Positions 53,201 to 63,193 of a stretch of 64,000 bases of DNA are shown piece by piece; position 1 is the first letter of the stretch; every line of letters starts with the position of its first letter. The DNA comes from Immersiella caudata. Lineage: Eukaryota > Ascomycota > Sordariomycetes > Sordariales > Lasiosphaeriaceae. A program made the translations under genes and the position numbers. The DNA lies in assembly GCA_030512335.1 (NCBI GenBank), contig JAULSU010000006.1, forward strand, positions 620,001 through 684,000, given 5' to 3'. The notes under the pieces are model-generated. The model saw only the letters and a list, made by a program, of their open reading frames with translations, made no database searches and had not been told where the DNA came from.

Positions 53201-56200
53201 ACCACTCTTGAAGAGGCTGTTACCGAGACGTCTGTTGTTGAGCAGGTTGTGGCAGAGCCCACTATTGAGGAGGTTTCTTCCAAGGCTGTACCCGAAGAAT
53301 TGATTTCCGAGGTGTCTATCCTGGCGGGGACTGCAGCTCCAGAGGTTGCTTCCGAGGATACGCCCAAAGAAGCTACCCTCGAGAAAGCTTTCGATGTGCC
53401 CGCTGTTGAGGCTTCCACTGACGCCGTCGCCGAAGACGCGCCCAAAGAAATCATCTCCAAGAAGGCCGTCGTTGAGGAGCCCGCTCCTGAAGCCCCTGTG
53501 GCCATCGAAGAAGCTGTCGTTGAAGAGACGCTCCTCAAGGCTGACGCCGAGAAGTCTGAGCCGGTGGTGGAAGAAGTCGTTGCCCAAGAGACCGCTCCCG
53601 ATCTCACTGCAGTCGCGCCTGACGAGAAACCTCTTGAGGAGCCGAAAGTTGACGAGGCTGCCACACCCGAGCCCGCAGCCGAGGAGACCGCACCAAACCC
53701 CGTCATCTCCGAGCCTGTTGCCGATGCTCCCATTCCCACCCCCGTTGCCACTGCCGAAGACTCTGTGCCAGCACCAAAGGGAGTCATTGCCGAGAAGGCT
53801 CTTCCTGCTGAACCTGCTGCCCCCTCAGAGCCTGTCGTTGAGGCTCAAGTCAACGAGGAGAAGGCAGTTGTCGAACAGGCTGAGCCGGCTGAGTCTAAGG
53901 CTCCCGCAGTTGAAGAGGCTGTCAGCGTAGCCGAGGTCCATGCGCCTGAAGTTACGGAGCGTGCTGTTGAGTCTGAAATCGTGGCCGCCGTCGAAGAGGC
54001 TAGTGACGCGCCAAAGGTCGCCGGTATTGCTGTTGCTGCCGGCGGTCTGGCAGCCATCGCAGGGCTTTCCATCAACGCTCTTGCCAAGGGATCCCCTGAG
54101 GTTTCTGAGACCACCGAGGACAAGCCTGAGCCAGTTCCTGAAACCCGCGAGCTGGCTGTTGAGCCCAAAGCAGCGGTCGAAGATAATGTCGAGCCAGAAG
54201 TCGTCCTGGCCAGCAGCGTCGCACCTGAGGTTGAAGCTGCCCCTGCGAAGGAAGAGGCACCAGTTGAAGTTGAAGCTCCTGCTCAACAATCCGAACCCCC
54301 GACCGCCACAGAGGTCGAGCCTCTCAAGGCAGACGCACCCGTCGCTGACTCGCTCTCGGAAGAGTATGTCTTGGTTGAGGCCGATTGCACCCTGGGTGCT
54401 GAACAAGTTGCACCGGTTGTTGACGAAGCTGCTGGTGTTGAGCACCCCGTTATTTCGCTCGATGAGGCCGAGACAGCCGTCAAGCCAACTGTCGACGCCA
54501 CCAGCCCCACCCCTGACGATATTCCCGTTGTCGAGGCTACCACTCGCGACATCTCAACCGAGGAGCCTGTGGTTATTGAGTCGACCGGAATTCCTGCTGT
54601 TGACGCTCCGTCTGTTGAGGAGGCCAAGATCGTGGCAGTCACAGAGCCCGAAACTCCCGCCACGACGTCGGTTGAGGAACCTACCGAGACCATCGGAGGG
54701 CCTGTCACCGAGCCTACAACCGAGACAATCATTGTCGAGGCTAGCGATCTGGTTCAGTCCCAGCCCAAGGCGGACGTGGTTGAGCCGGTCGTATCCGAGG
54801 CGCTTGAGGTTAGCAAGCAGAGTGAAGACTCACCAACGATGGTGCAAACTCGCGAAATCACCGATGTTGCTGAGGATATCGTCATCGTCGACACGCCTGC
54901 TGTGGAAGAAGACAAGGCGGAAGATGTTCCAGTCGAGACCCACGCGACAGAAGACGACGTCAAAGAGGTCATCGCCGAAGAGCCTGTGGTTCCTGAGCGG
55001 TCTGTCGAGGCGTCTTTCTATGCCGTTGCTCAAGTTGATGCTGAGCCCAATGCCCAACCTGATGCCCAGCCGACCTCGAGCCCAACACGCAGCCCGATTC
55101 TGACCGCTACGGCGGCAGCCGCGGACGCAGTGCCCGAGGTCGAGGCCGCTCTTCCCGCTGCCATCGTCCCTGTGGAAGCCCCTGTGGAGGTTGCCGTCGC
55201 TACCAAGGGGGTCGCCTCGCCTGAGGAGGCAATCGTCGTTCCCGTTGCTGTCCCCAGTGCCACCCAGGGGACTCCCGGCACTACCGACGTCGAGACCCTT
55301 GAGTCCGAGCCGATGGAGAGGTCACTTCCGTCTGCCTCTGAACCAGGGGTTGTCAAGTCTGTCTCTGAGAAGACAATCGAATCAGTCACCAAGGAGGCCG
55401 CGCTGGTCGTTGAAGCCGTTACAGCCGAACCTCTGTCTCGAGACCTCCCTGTCGCCGCTGATCTCAAGACAGCTAAACCCGAAGATGTCTCCAAGGACGA
55501 CTCAAACGCCAAGGAGATTGCCATCGGTGCCGGTGTTGTCGGCGCACTCGGTGTTGCCGTTGCTGTAGCTGCCCACCAACTTAACAAGCCCAATGAGCCC
55601 GAGACCCCCAAGACGGTGAGACTCCTTGAGGAGTATGCCACCAAACTTGAGGCGGCTGAGGACCCTGTTACCCCGACCCGCGGCCTCGCAAAGAGGTCAC
55701 TGTCGGCCGAGTCCTCCCAGATTGTAGACGAGACGGTCCCTCTCTCGGAATCATTCCATGTGGTTGAGAGAGATTCACCAGCTCGAGAAGAAGCTGCGAC
55801 AAGCACAAAACAAAAGGAAGCTTCTTCCGAGTATGGTGAGAAAATCGATGCCCCGTCCACGGCCCGCGGAGGAATTAAGACTGATGACGTTACCGAAAGC
55901 GAAAGACCACCTACTCCGACGCGATTCATCCCGCGAGGACTCAATACTGAGTTCCGTGTACCCACACCTGCTGTCATTCTCCCTGACCTTGATGATCCTC
56001 TGGCTAAGCACATGAGCCGCGCGCGCAGCATCCGACGGCAGCGGAGAAACACGATCAAGCAGGCTGAGGAGATGGTGGCAGCAGCAGTTGTCATCTACGC
56101 GACGGCCGAGGTCCTGAGCCCGCCGGCAAGCCCGACGCTTGCAAGTCCACCCGACGGCTTTGGTCCGACAGAAATGCATTCCGAGGAGAAGAAGGGGAAA

Positions 56201-57355
56201 GGGAAGGATGTCGAGACGCCGGTCCTGCCTCGTCAAGACTCCTCCGCCCCTGGGTTGGAGGCCGAAGACAGAGGCAGGACCAGGTCGAGAGACATCGGGG
56301 CAGTGGAAGAAGGCATGCTTCTTTACTCTGTTGCTGACCTCTCAGTAGACGACAAGGAAAAGACCAGGGACGCCAAACTCGACGATAAGGCCGCAAGCTC
56401 TCCCAGACGCCACAGCCACCACTCGTCCCGCCATCGTTCTCACCGCGATAGCCGAGACGGCAGCAAAGAGGGCTCGCGCCACTCTCACCGCCGTCGCTCC
56501 GACAGCCACACTTCAGTCCGTTCTGCCACTGACAGCAGGCCGCGCACCCCGACCAGAACCGACACTGGTCTCTCGGAGAGCAAAGAGAGCCCTCGCAGGA
56601 GGCGCCGCACACCCGAGGAGCAGGAAGCCCACGACAAGCGCAAGGAGGATCGCCGCCGTCTGCGCGAGCTCGAGAAGGCAAAGGAGGAGGCCGGCACCAG
56701 CTCACCCGGCAAGGACCGCTCAGCCCCTAAGCCTAGCTCTAGCTCACGCGACAGACCCGAGCATCATCGTCACCACAGCTCGCACAGCTCCCGCCGACAC
56801 AGCCGCACCAGCGTCGATCCCAAAGCCATCGAGGTACCGCCATCACCCGCCGCAAGCAAGAAGTTCTTCGACATCAAGAACGGTGAGAGCATTCTCGAGT
56901 CCAACTTCGCCGCCAAAGAAGCCGCTGCCAAGGAGTCTGTCAAGGATGTCATCCCCAAGGAAGTCTCGATGCCGCCCTCGGCGTCGAAAACACCCGCAGA
57001 GCTCAAGCGCTCCAGTACTTCCCGGAGCCATAGGGAGCGCAGGTCCGAAGACCGCAACCGCCTCCATCGGTCGCGCGATGACGTCGGACATAAGTCCAGA
57101 GCAACAAAGGAGTCGCTCGCCTCGGCCTCAAAGACCAGGGAAACAATCTCGTCAGCTGCCAAGACCAGAGAGTCGTTGGCATCGGCCGCAAAGACCAAGG
57201 AGTCTGTCACTTCAGTTGGCGGCAGCAGCTCGACCAACAGCGGCGAGAGCGAGGGTCGCCACCGTGCAAAGAGAGAGGAGAGGAGAAAGGAGAGGGAGGA
57301 CAAGGGGGAGAAGAAGGGTATCCGGGCTGCCATTAAGCGGTTCTTTACGAACTAG
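44265..57355 (+). CDS. Giant Ala/Glu/Pro/Val-rich repeat protein (involucrin-repeat-like)
   Basis: Exons 44265-44342, 44402-44507, 44559-49055, 49122-49328 and 49383-57355: 12,861 nt, 4,286 aa. The last two introns (66 and 54 nt) are multiples of three and stay open, but have clear GT, TACTAAC/GACTAAC and AG signals and interrupt the repeat style. Order: unique N-terminus MEDNKNAPQVLTVEIPSDQA; two copies of EEWAPTTKGKKGKKGKK (about residues 96-165); a basic EEKKEEKKKGKK block; some 3,500 residues of degenerate AEPxxEEA-type repeats; SKKVRFSDAHE near residue 975; two Gly/Ala hydrophobic segments near 3173 and 3672; a basic C-terminus rich in Ser, Arg and His (from about 3960) with KSR/KTRES repeats, ending GIRAAIKRFFTN. 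Similar fungal proteins are called involucrin repeat proteins; the Woronin-body tether Leashin is a giant protein of this sort. Which one this is cannot be decided here. Confidence 0.85.
52325..52618 (+). repeat. 147-bp tandem duplication inside the giant gene
   Basis: Two adjacent units, 52325-52471 and 52472-52618, each 49 codons. They align as EPTPEVKEVTSEAANPEPSP against EPVPEAKELATEAAIPEPAL and on through VAEEAVAEDPIATEPAAKG against VTEEAVAEEPVATESAAKD. It is the clearest long-period unit by eye in an otherwise short-period repeat region. Confidence 0.8.
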
Positions 57356-58138
57356 GTGGTTGCCGTTGAGGCGCTTACCAGCTGAAGGTGCTGGTATGGG
57401 GTGAGTGACTGACAAAGTCACGAGGATTTCTCATGGTCCTGTGTTCCGGTTTATGACTCTCGGGTATCTGATGACGAAACTTGTATGACATGAGGTATCT
57501 TTTCAGCGGAGGAAGGGTATGGGATTCATGGGTTTTGTGATCTCTACCCGGTGCGATTTATGAGTAACATGGTGATGATGTAACAGCGAGCATTGGTTAT
57601 GGTTATGAAGACAAAAGAGCAATGGAATGAGTTATGCTTTCCTAACACTTGCATCGTACGAAGGACTGCTGAGGTTTGACTTTGCTGTAATTGTGCTGCT
57701 TCTGTCATATTTATATTTGCTATTTGCTGTTTCCTGTTGCATTTTCGACTGTGTCTGCTCCTCGGAGTACAAAAATTCGAGAAAAGATAGATATTGTGAT
57801 AGACCGTTAAATTCTACGGCTTTTTCATTGTACGGAAAGTCGTGGAAGCCTCACAGACGACACCTGCGTTTTAAATCCAGTGCGATACATGGATGAGAAT
57901 GTTCCTGCCTTCACGGAGGGCGGTGAGGTCCCATCTTTTACTGTCCCACAGTGCACGAGACCCTCAGTTTGAGCACTGTGCAGCCTCCTCATTGCAAACA
58001 CACGCTGCTCACCTCTCTCAAACCCACACCCACCATCTTGCAACCACATCCCTCACCAACAACAGAACAAAATCTCAAGCTCTTAACTCGATCATATTTG
58101 ACTCTCGAAAACACACTCTCCCAACAAAGAACACCAAA
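57356..58138. other. Intergenic, giant gene 3' flank and translin promoter
   Basis: T-rich, with no gene recognised. The last 130 bp are CA- and CT-rich, like a leader for the translin gene. Confidence 0.5.
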
Positions 58139-58972
58139 ATGTCCAAATCGAAACCCCTGATCGACCCCTCCCTCTTTGACCAACTCCGCATCAAAATCGA
58201 AGAAGACACCGCCATCCGCAAGGATCTCGACAAAATCATTGATGATCTCACTCAGCACGTTGCGTACACGCAGGGCCTCCTCTCGCGCATCCATTCCACG
58301 CCTAGGAGTAAGTATCCGGATGTACTGCTGCCGATGGTGGAGGAGGGGGTGAGGAGGGAGACTGAGGGGGTTAAGGTTTTGGGGGAGTTTGCGGGGAAGT
58401 TGAGTTATTACAAGTAAGTTTTTTCTTGGGTGGGGATTAGGGATGAGGCTGATGATGAGGATAGGTACTGCTATAGGTGGAACCGGGCGGTGCAGGATGC
58501 GATTAGTACGGTGTTGTTGACGACTTGGCTTGGGGGGTTGGGAACGGAGGAGAGGAAGGGGGAGGTGGGGAAGTTGCTTGGGTTGGAGGAGGTGGGCGCG
58601 GTTTTTGGTGGTGAGTTTATCATTCTGATGATGGTAGATTCGGGGGAGGTGCTAACGGAAATAGTCCCGGTGAATCTGAAGGACAGAGATGCGTTCCACA
58701 TCACCATTGAGGATTACCTCCTCGGACTGGTTAATATCGTGGACGAGCTGGCGAGGTTGGCGATGAACTCGGTGACGCTGGGGGATACGGAGATGGCGGT
58801 GAAGATCAGTGGGTTTGTGAAAGATTTGCATGCCGGCTTTCAGGTGCTGAATCTCAAGAACGATATTCTGAGGAAGAGGGTGGATTCGATCAAGTACTCG
58901 GTCAAGAAGGTGGAGGATGTGGTGTATGATCTGTCGCTGAGGAACTTGATTCCGGGGAGGATGGAGGAGTAG
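58139..58972 (+). CDS. Translin family nucleic-acid-binding protein
   Basis: Exons 58139-58413, 58477-58610 and 58665-58972 (238 aa). Introns: GTAAGT/TATAG with GGCTGATG, and GTGAGT/AATAG with GCTAAC. The 54-nt second intron is a multiple of three and open. Translin signatures: MSKSKPLIDPSLFDQLRIKI, then IIDDLTQHVAYTQGLLSRIH, WNRAVQDAISTVLLTTWLGG, FHITIEDYLLGLVNIVDELA and RLAMNSVTLGD, ending KKVEDVVYDLSLRNLIPG. Translin forms octamers binding RNA and DNA and, with TRAX, makes the C3PO nuclease; in Neurospora this complex acts on tRNA. Base use flips from C-rich to G-rich at about 58305. Confidence 0.93.
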
Positions 58973-59418
58973 AGGGCCTTCCCCCTGGGGACTGGAGGCC
59001 ACTATGAGATGGGAGGGCACGATAGCTGGAGATCTTGGGCTGGTGTTGAGAATTCTGTTTGCAGTCCGTGGCATCAGCTCAGGAATGGTGCTTTCAGAAA
59101 CTTCGTGGATGTCCAACCAGAATTTGGCACCGTTTTGTACTTGGAGCTCCTGGTCTCTTGGTACTGTCGAATGGGTTTGAGTCTCGAACAAAAGAATCTT
59201 ACGGCGCTCTAGAACTCGCTTTCGTATGCTACTATGTAACTTATTCTCTGTCTAAACCTTTTTTTCTCGCTGTTATTGATTGAACTCCATGACAGCTCAC
59301 TCTCAGGGCAGGTGGCAGTTTGCCAGGGTTAGGGTTCTCCCTTCCCTCCCGAACCCCAAATTATACCTGTCCCAACCGCGACTTTCTATCTTGTCACAGC
59401 TTCATCGCCCTCCACGCC
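58973..59418. other. Intergenic, with telomere-like box
   Basis: Between translin and gpi11, both on the plus strand. Two AGGGTT units lie at 59325-59336. No gene is seen. Confidence 0.5.
59325..59336. promoter_or_regulatory. Telobox-like motif AGGGTTAGGGTT
   Basis: Two telomere-type units 83 bp before the gpi11 ATG, the reverse complement of the motif at 15836. Regulatory role inferred from position only. Confidence 0.35.
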
Positions 59419-60260
59419 ATGCCTCTCGTCGATCCGGTGACCATGTCGTCGTCAACCATCAAGTCCGTCGCCGCGCAGGTTGTTCCTCAACAAACGAAAG
59501 AAAAAGAAACCCCCGCGGCGCCGGTGCTGCAGCCCATCCAAATCAAATCCACTCCCGCCGCCCAAGCCGCGCGCCATGGCTTTCCCGCCCTGCTCGCCGC
59601 CGTCTTCGCCGTCCGCTTCCCGACCCTCGTCGAAGACCCCGTTTCCGCGATGCTCACAACCCTCCCCGTCATTGCCGCAATCCAATTAGCCTACGCGCTC
59701 GTGTGCCTGCCCGCCGTAGGCTCATCATCCGCCAAACCATCTCGGAAGCCCCGGCCGGGGGAGAAGAAGAAGGGTGGTGATGGAGGACCGAATCTACCTG
59801 TGGTATGTCCCACTCCCTCAAATCACAGCCGTACACAGCGATAGAGACTAATTGGTCATAGACAATCATCGTCTCCCTCCTCCTCACCACTTTCATCACC
59901 CCCGCGCTGTACGTCGCCTTCGTGTGCTTCGGAGCCCCGGCCTATACCTACGTGTCGCACACCATGCTGGCCTGTGCGAATCTCGCGGTTCTGACGCTCT
60001 TTCCGCTTTTCTATGTTCATGGTGTTGACGGCGCGGCGTGGAGCGCGGTTTTCTCGTCGGGCGCGCCGTGGGATGAGACGTATGGTGGGTATATTGGGGG
60101 GTTTGTGGGGGCGTGGCTGGGAGCGGTGCCGATTCCGTTGGACTGGGATCGGGAGTGGCAGAGGTGGCCGGTGACGATTCTGGTGGGGATGTATGGGGGG
60201 TATTTGGTTGGGAGGGTGCTTGGGGGGACGGTGTTTTGGGGGAAGGGGGGGAGGGCATGA
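59419..60260 (+). CDS. gpi11: GPI biosynthesis protein Gpi11 (PIG-F)
   Basis: Exons 59419-59802 and 59862-60260 (260 aa). The 59-nt intron (GTATGT, CATAG) joins NLPV to TIIVSLLLTTFITPALYVAF. Hydrophobic spans and the C-terminal block IPLDWDREWQRWPVTILVGM / YGGYLVGRVLGG mark the PIG-F family. Gpi11 is an ER membrane partner of Gpi7 and Gpi13, which add ethanolamine phosphate to GPI anchors. The N-terminal 50 residues are polar, with a basic loop KPSRKPRPGEKKKGGDGG before the second half. The start MPLVDPVTMSSSTIK is one of two nearby ATGs; the second (MSSST) is also possible. Exon 2 turns strongly G-rich from about 59980. Confidence 0.92.
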
Positions 60261-60809
60261 GTTTAGGGGGCTAAGGGTGTTGACGGGAGGAGGAGAGAAA
60301 AAGGGGACATGGAGAGAATAGGGGGGATGCAAAAGTTCTTGATACCCTAGGGTGCTTTGGTGGTTAGAGGGGGGTGTACAACAGAGCATGGCGGTTGGAC
60401 GGCATTGTATACTAGAATGCATTGTTAGTCTGTCGTTGGCTGGGTTTTGGCACACAGCTCATAATAGTCATATCGCCAACTACACGGCCTCGCGAGTTTA
60501 TCACAAACGCGACTCTAGGCTCAACACCGCTTTTCAACACCGCGATATCACCCACAGTGCGCACCATGACAACGCATCCAAACAACACGGTGCTGAAGCT
60601 ACCCCGCCAAGGCCTAGCTCCAGAGTCCAGCTACCGATTTTCAGCGGGGTCCTCTGTCATCACAGGGCGCGTCTTGCCAATATCCGAAAATCGATCGTCC
60701 TCTTTCAAAAAGGGCATCGGCGACCTGATCACTCTTTCCTTTGATGCTCCTACCCTAAGAAACACTTCACCTCCGGCTACAGCGCCTTCCTTCTCTCGGC
60801 GCAAGCTCA
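60261..60809. other. Intergenic, carrier gene 5' flank
   Basis: An open plus-strand frame from 60422 runs through here into the carrier frame but lacks family resemblance until 61032; the spliced start at 60810 is preferred. No other gene is seen. Confidence 0.5.
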
Positions 60810-61873
60810 ATGGCCGCCGCAAGCCTTGCTCCGGCACCGGCGCCGGCGCCGGCGCCTGCCCAAACCAAGAATTACAAAGGCTTTGTCGCCGGCGTCTTCT
60901 CTGGCATAGCCAAGCTTTCCGGTACGCCGTCCCACGACAGTGGCTTGCCCGTCCAACGTTGCACCCCAAATTCTACATATTCCCCAACCCGTCCCGTTCC
61001 TGTGTGGAACTAACATGCACATCGCATCCAGTCGGCCACCCCTTCGACACAATCAAGGTCCGCTTGCAAACCACCACCTCCTCGCGCTTCACCGGCCCGC
61101 TCGACTGCCTGCGCCTGACCCTCCGCAATGAAGGCATCCTCGGCCTGTACAAAGGCGCTACGCCCCCGCTTGTAGGCTGGATGTTCATGGACAGCATCAT
61201 GCTCGGCAGTCTAACCGTCTACCGGCGCCTGCTCCGCGACAACCTGTTCAACCCGCCCTGGCATCCTCTGCACGATCCCAACAGGGCCATGCCATCGTAC
61301 GGCCACGGCCTCGCGGGGATAATGGCGGGCGCGACGGTGAGTTTTGTGGCGGCGCCGGTGGAGCATGTCAAGGCGAGGCTGCAGATTCAGTATGCGGCCA
61401 AGAAGAGCGAGAGGCTGTACTCGGGTCCGATTGATTGCGTGAAGAAGATTTACAAGGGGCACGGTATCAGGGGGGTGTACCACGGGCTGGGGGCTACGCT
61501 GCTGTTTAGGGGATTTTTCTTCTTTTGGTGGGGGAGCTATGATGTGTTTTCGAGGTGGATGGGGAAGCATACGTCGCTGAGCGCGCCAGCGATCAACTTT
61601 TGGGCGGGAGGGTTGAGTGCGCAGGTGTTTTGGATGACTAGCTATCCGAGCGATGTGGTGAAGCAGAGGATAATGACGGATCCGTTGGGAGGAGTGTTGG
61701 GAGATGGAGTCAAGAGGTTCCCGCGCTGGAAGGATGCCGCAACCGCGGTGTACAAGGAGGGCGGAGCGATGGGATACTGGAGGGGATTTCTGCCGTGCTT
61801 CTTGAGGGCGTTCCCGGCGAATGCGATGGCGCTGCTGGCGTTTGAGGCGGTTATGAGGGCGTTGCCGGAGTAG
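60810..61873 (+). CDS. Mitochondrial carrier family (SLC25) transporter
   Basis: Exons 60810-60921 and 61032-61873 (317 aa). The 110-nt intron has GTACGC, GGAACTAAC and TCCAG. The join completes the first carrier signature, KGFVAGVFSGIAKLSVGHPF then DTIKVRL. The second and third repeats carry SFVAAPVEHVKARLQIQY and SYPSDVVKQRI, each a PxD/ExxKxR variant, and the protein ends in AMALLAFEAVMRALPE. Six membrane spans are expected in the inner mitochondrial membrane. The run LYKGATPPLVGWMFMDSIML recalls Ymc1/carnitine-acylcarnitine/ornithine type carriers, but the substrate cannot be set. The N-terminus has an Ala-Pro repeat coded by GCGCCG units. C-rich coding turns G-rich at about 61320. Confidence 0.9.
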
Positions 61874-62091
61874 ATATTTCACTGCCAAGGATCTGTCCAG
61901 GAGCATGTAGGGTCACGTAAATCGCAGGTAAGAGTAGTTCTCGGCCGGAACGCCGCCATCACGAAGGATGGCCCAGTAGATTGGTTGACCCCCAATAGTG
62001 TTCCGCTATGCACATCCGTCTAAATCCCATTTTGTGGTATCCCATGCCAGATGAACCTGCCGACGCTTCCCAAACCCAGATAGTCCTACCC

Positions 62092-62704
62092 TTACTCGTC
62101 ATCCTCCTCAGCCTCGTCGTTGACGACGTTGAAGAACTTAAGCTCGTACACGCCCTTAGAGGTCGAGACGACGCGGAGCCAGTCACGGAGCTGCATCTTC
62201 TTGAGGAACTTCTTGGTCCTGCGCAAGCCATGTTAGCCTTGGTTCTACCCCGCGCTCAGACTCGGTATCCGTACAGATACTTGAGGTAGCGGCCAGAGAG
62301 GTCGTTGTGGGCAACGATCTCGATCTTGCCATCGGAGGTCTGGGAGATCTTGATGCTGTCGCCAAGGTTGCCGACGCGGCCCTCAACCTTGATCTTCTCG
62401 TTGAGGAACTTCTCGAAGGCGGAGACGTCGAAGATCTTGTCGCTCGCGGGCTGCGAGGCGTTGATGACGAACTGCGGCGCATTGGTCAGGCTTTCGCTCC
62501 CAGGATCATGGAGAATGGAGGGCTTACCTTCTTGGTAACCTTGGGGCCCTTGGACTTCTTCTGTAATTCCCAAATGACTTTAGCCTACTGCTTCACGCCA
62601 TGATGCCCCGAGATCTCAGGCCAACCAAGCGGTTGACGACTGAGGGGACACTGGGCCAACAGCAAAGCATTGCCAGGTGTTCAACGTACTGCGACGGGAG
62701 CCAT
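62092..62704 (-). CDS. rpl22: 60S ribosomal protein eL22
   Basis: Four exons: 62704-62690, 62560-62528, 62471-62275 and 62218-62092 (123 aa). The 15-nt first exon gives MAPVA, joined to KKSKGPKVTKK, then FVINASQPASDKIFDVSAFE, GDSIKISQTSDGKIEIVAHN, RYLKYLTKKFLKKMQLRDWL and an acidic end NDEAEEDDE. Donors GTACGT, GTAAGC and GTACGG; acceptors TACAG, CGCAG and CGCAG. It is a cytosolic large-subunit protein. The length fits the family. The first two exons are too short to appear as open frames. Confidence 0.94.
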
Positions 62705-63193
62705 TGCTGCTACTATCTCGGATCGAAAATCTGAGGGATTGAGATTGTGAAGCGGGTGATGGGTAAGGACGCAAAGAGGTGATTATCCTGCGCCTGCTGA
62801 TCGATGTCCGGTCGAGAGAAAAGTTCGGTCGTTTGCGCGGTGAGGGGAATTGTCAAAATGTGTGCCCTGAATTTTCGAAGTAGGGCTCGGTTGATTGGGG
62901 AAAAGCGGGTCCAGGGTCAAGGCTTGGCGGCAGGCTGCCAACGACAATCGAATTCGGCGTGGATGGAGACTGGCTTCCTGTCACCAATCATCAAGGACCA
63001 AAACCCTCTCTCTGTTGTCACCCAGCCTCGCCAGCACATTATGAAGAATAACCCTTGATTCAAAGCGTTCCAAAAATGCAATGGGTATCAATTGCCTACT
63101 CGCTGAACTTCCGTATCCTCATCGTTCCTGGCTCTAATGCCCTGGACCCCGCTATGCCCTGTCTCCTGAGGTTCCCCAACGCTATCTGAAGAA
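62705..63193. other. Intergenic, rpl22 promoter side
   Basis: 5' flank of rpl22 and 3' flank of the gene at the right edge. No gene is seen. Confidence 0.5.

Noticed and set aside
44608..57333. Long antisense and alternate-frame open reading frames across the giant gene (for example minus 50980-52674 and 46153-47292)
   Set aside because: They arise because the sense codons are almost all GCN, GAR, CCN, GTN and ACN, whose complements rarely make stops. Their proteins are Ser/Ala/Gly or Leu/Arg/Ser strings without domains.
60422..61031. In-frame 5' extension of the carrier open frame
   Set aside because: The text before 61032 does not resemble a carrier, while the spliced start at 60810 restores the first carrier signature.
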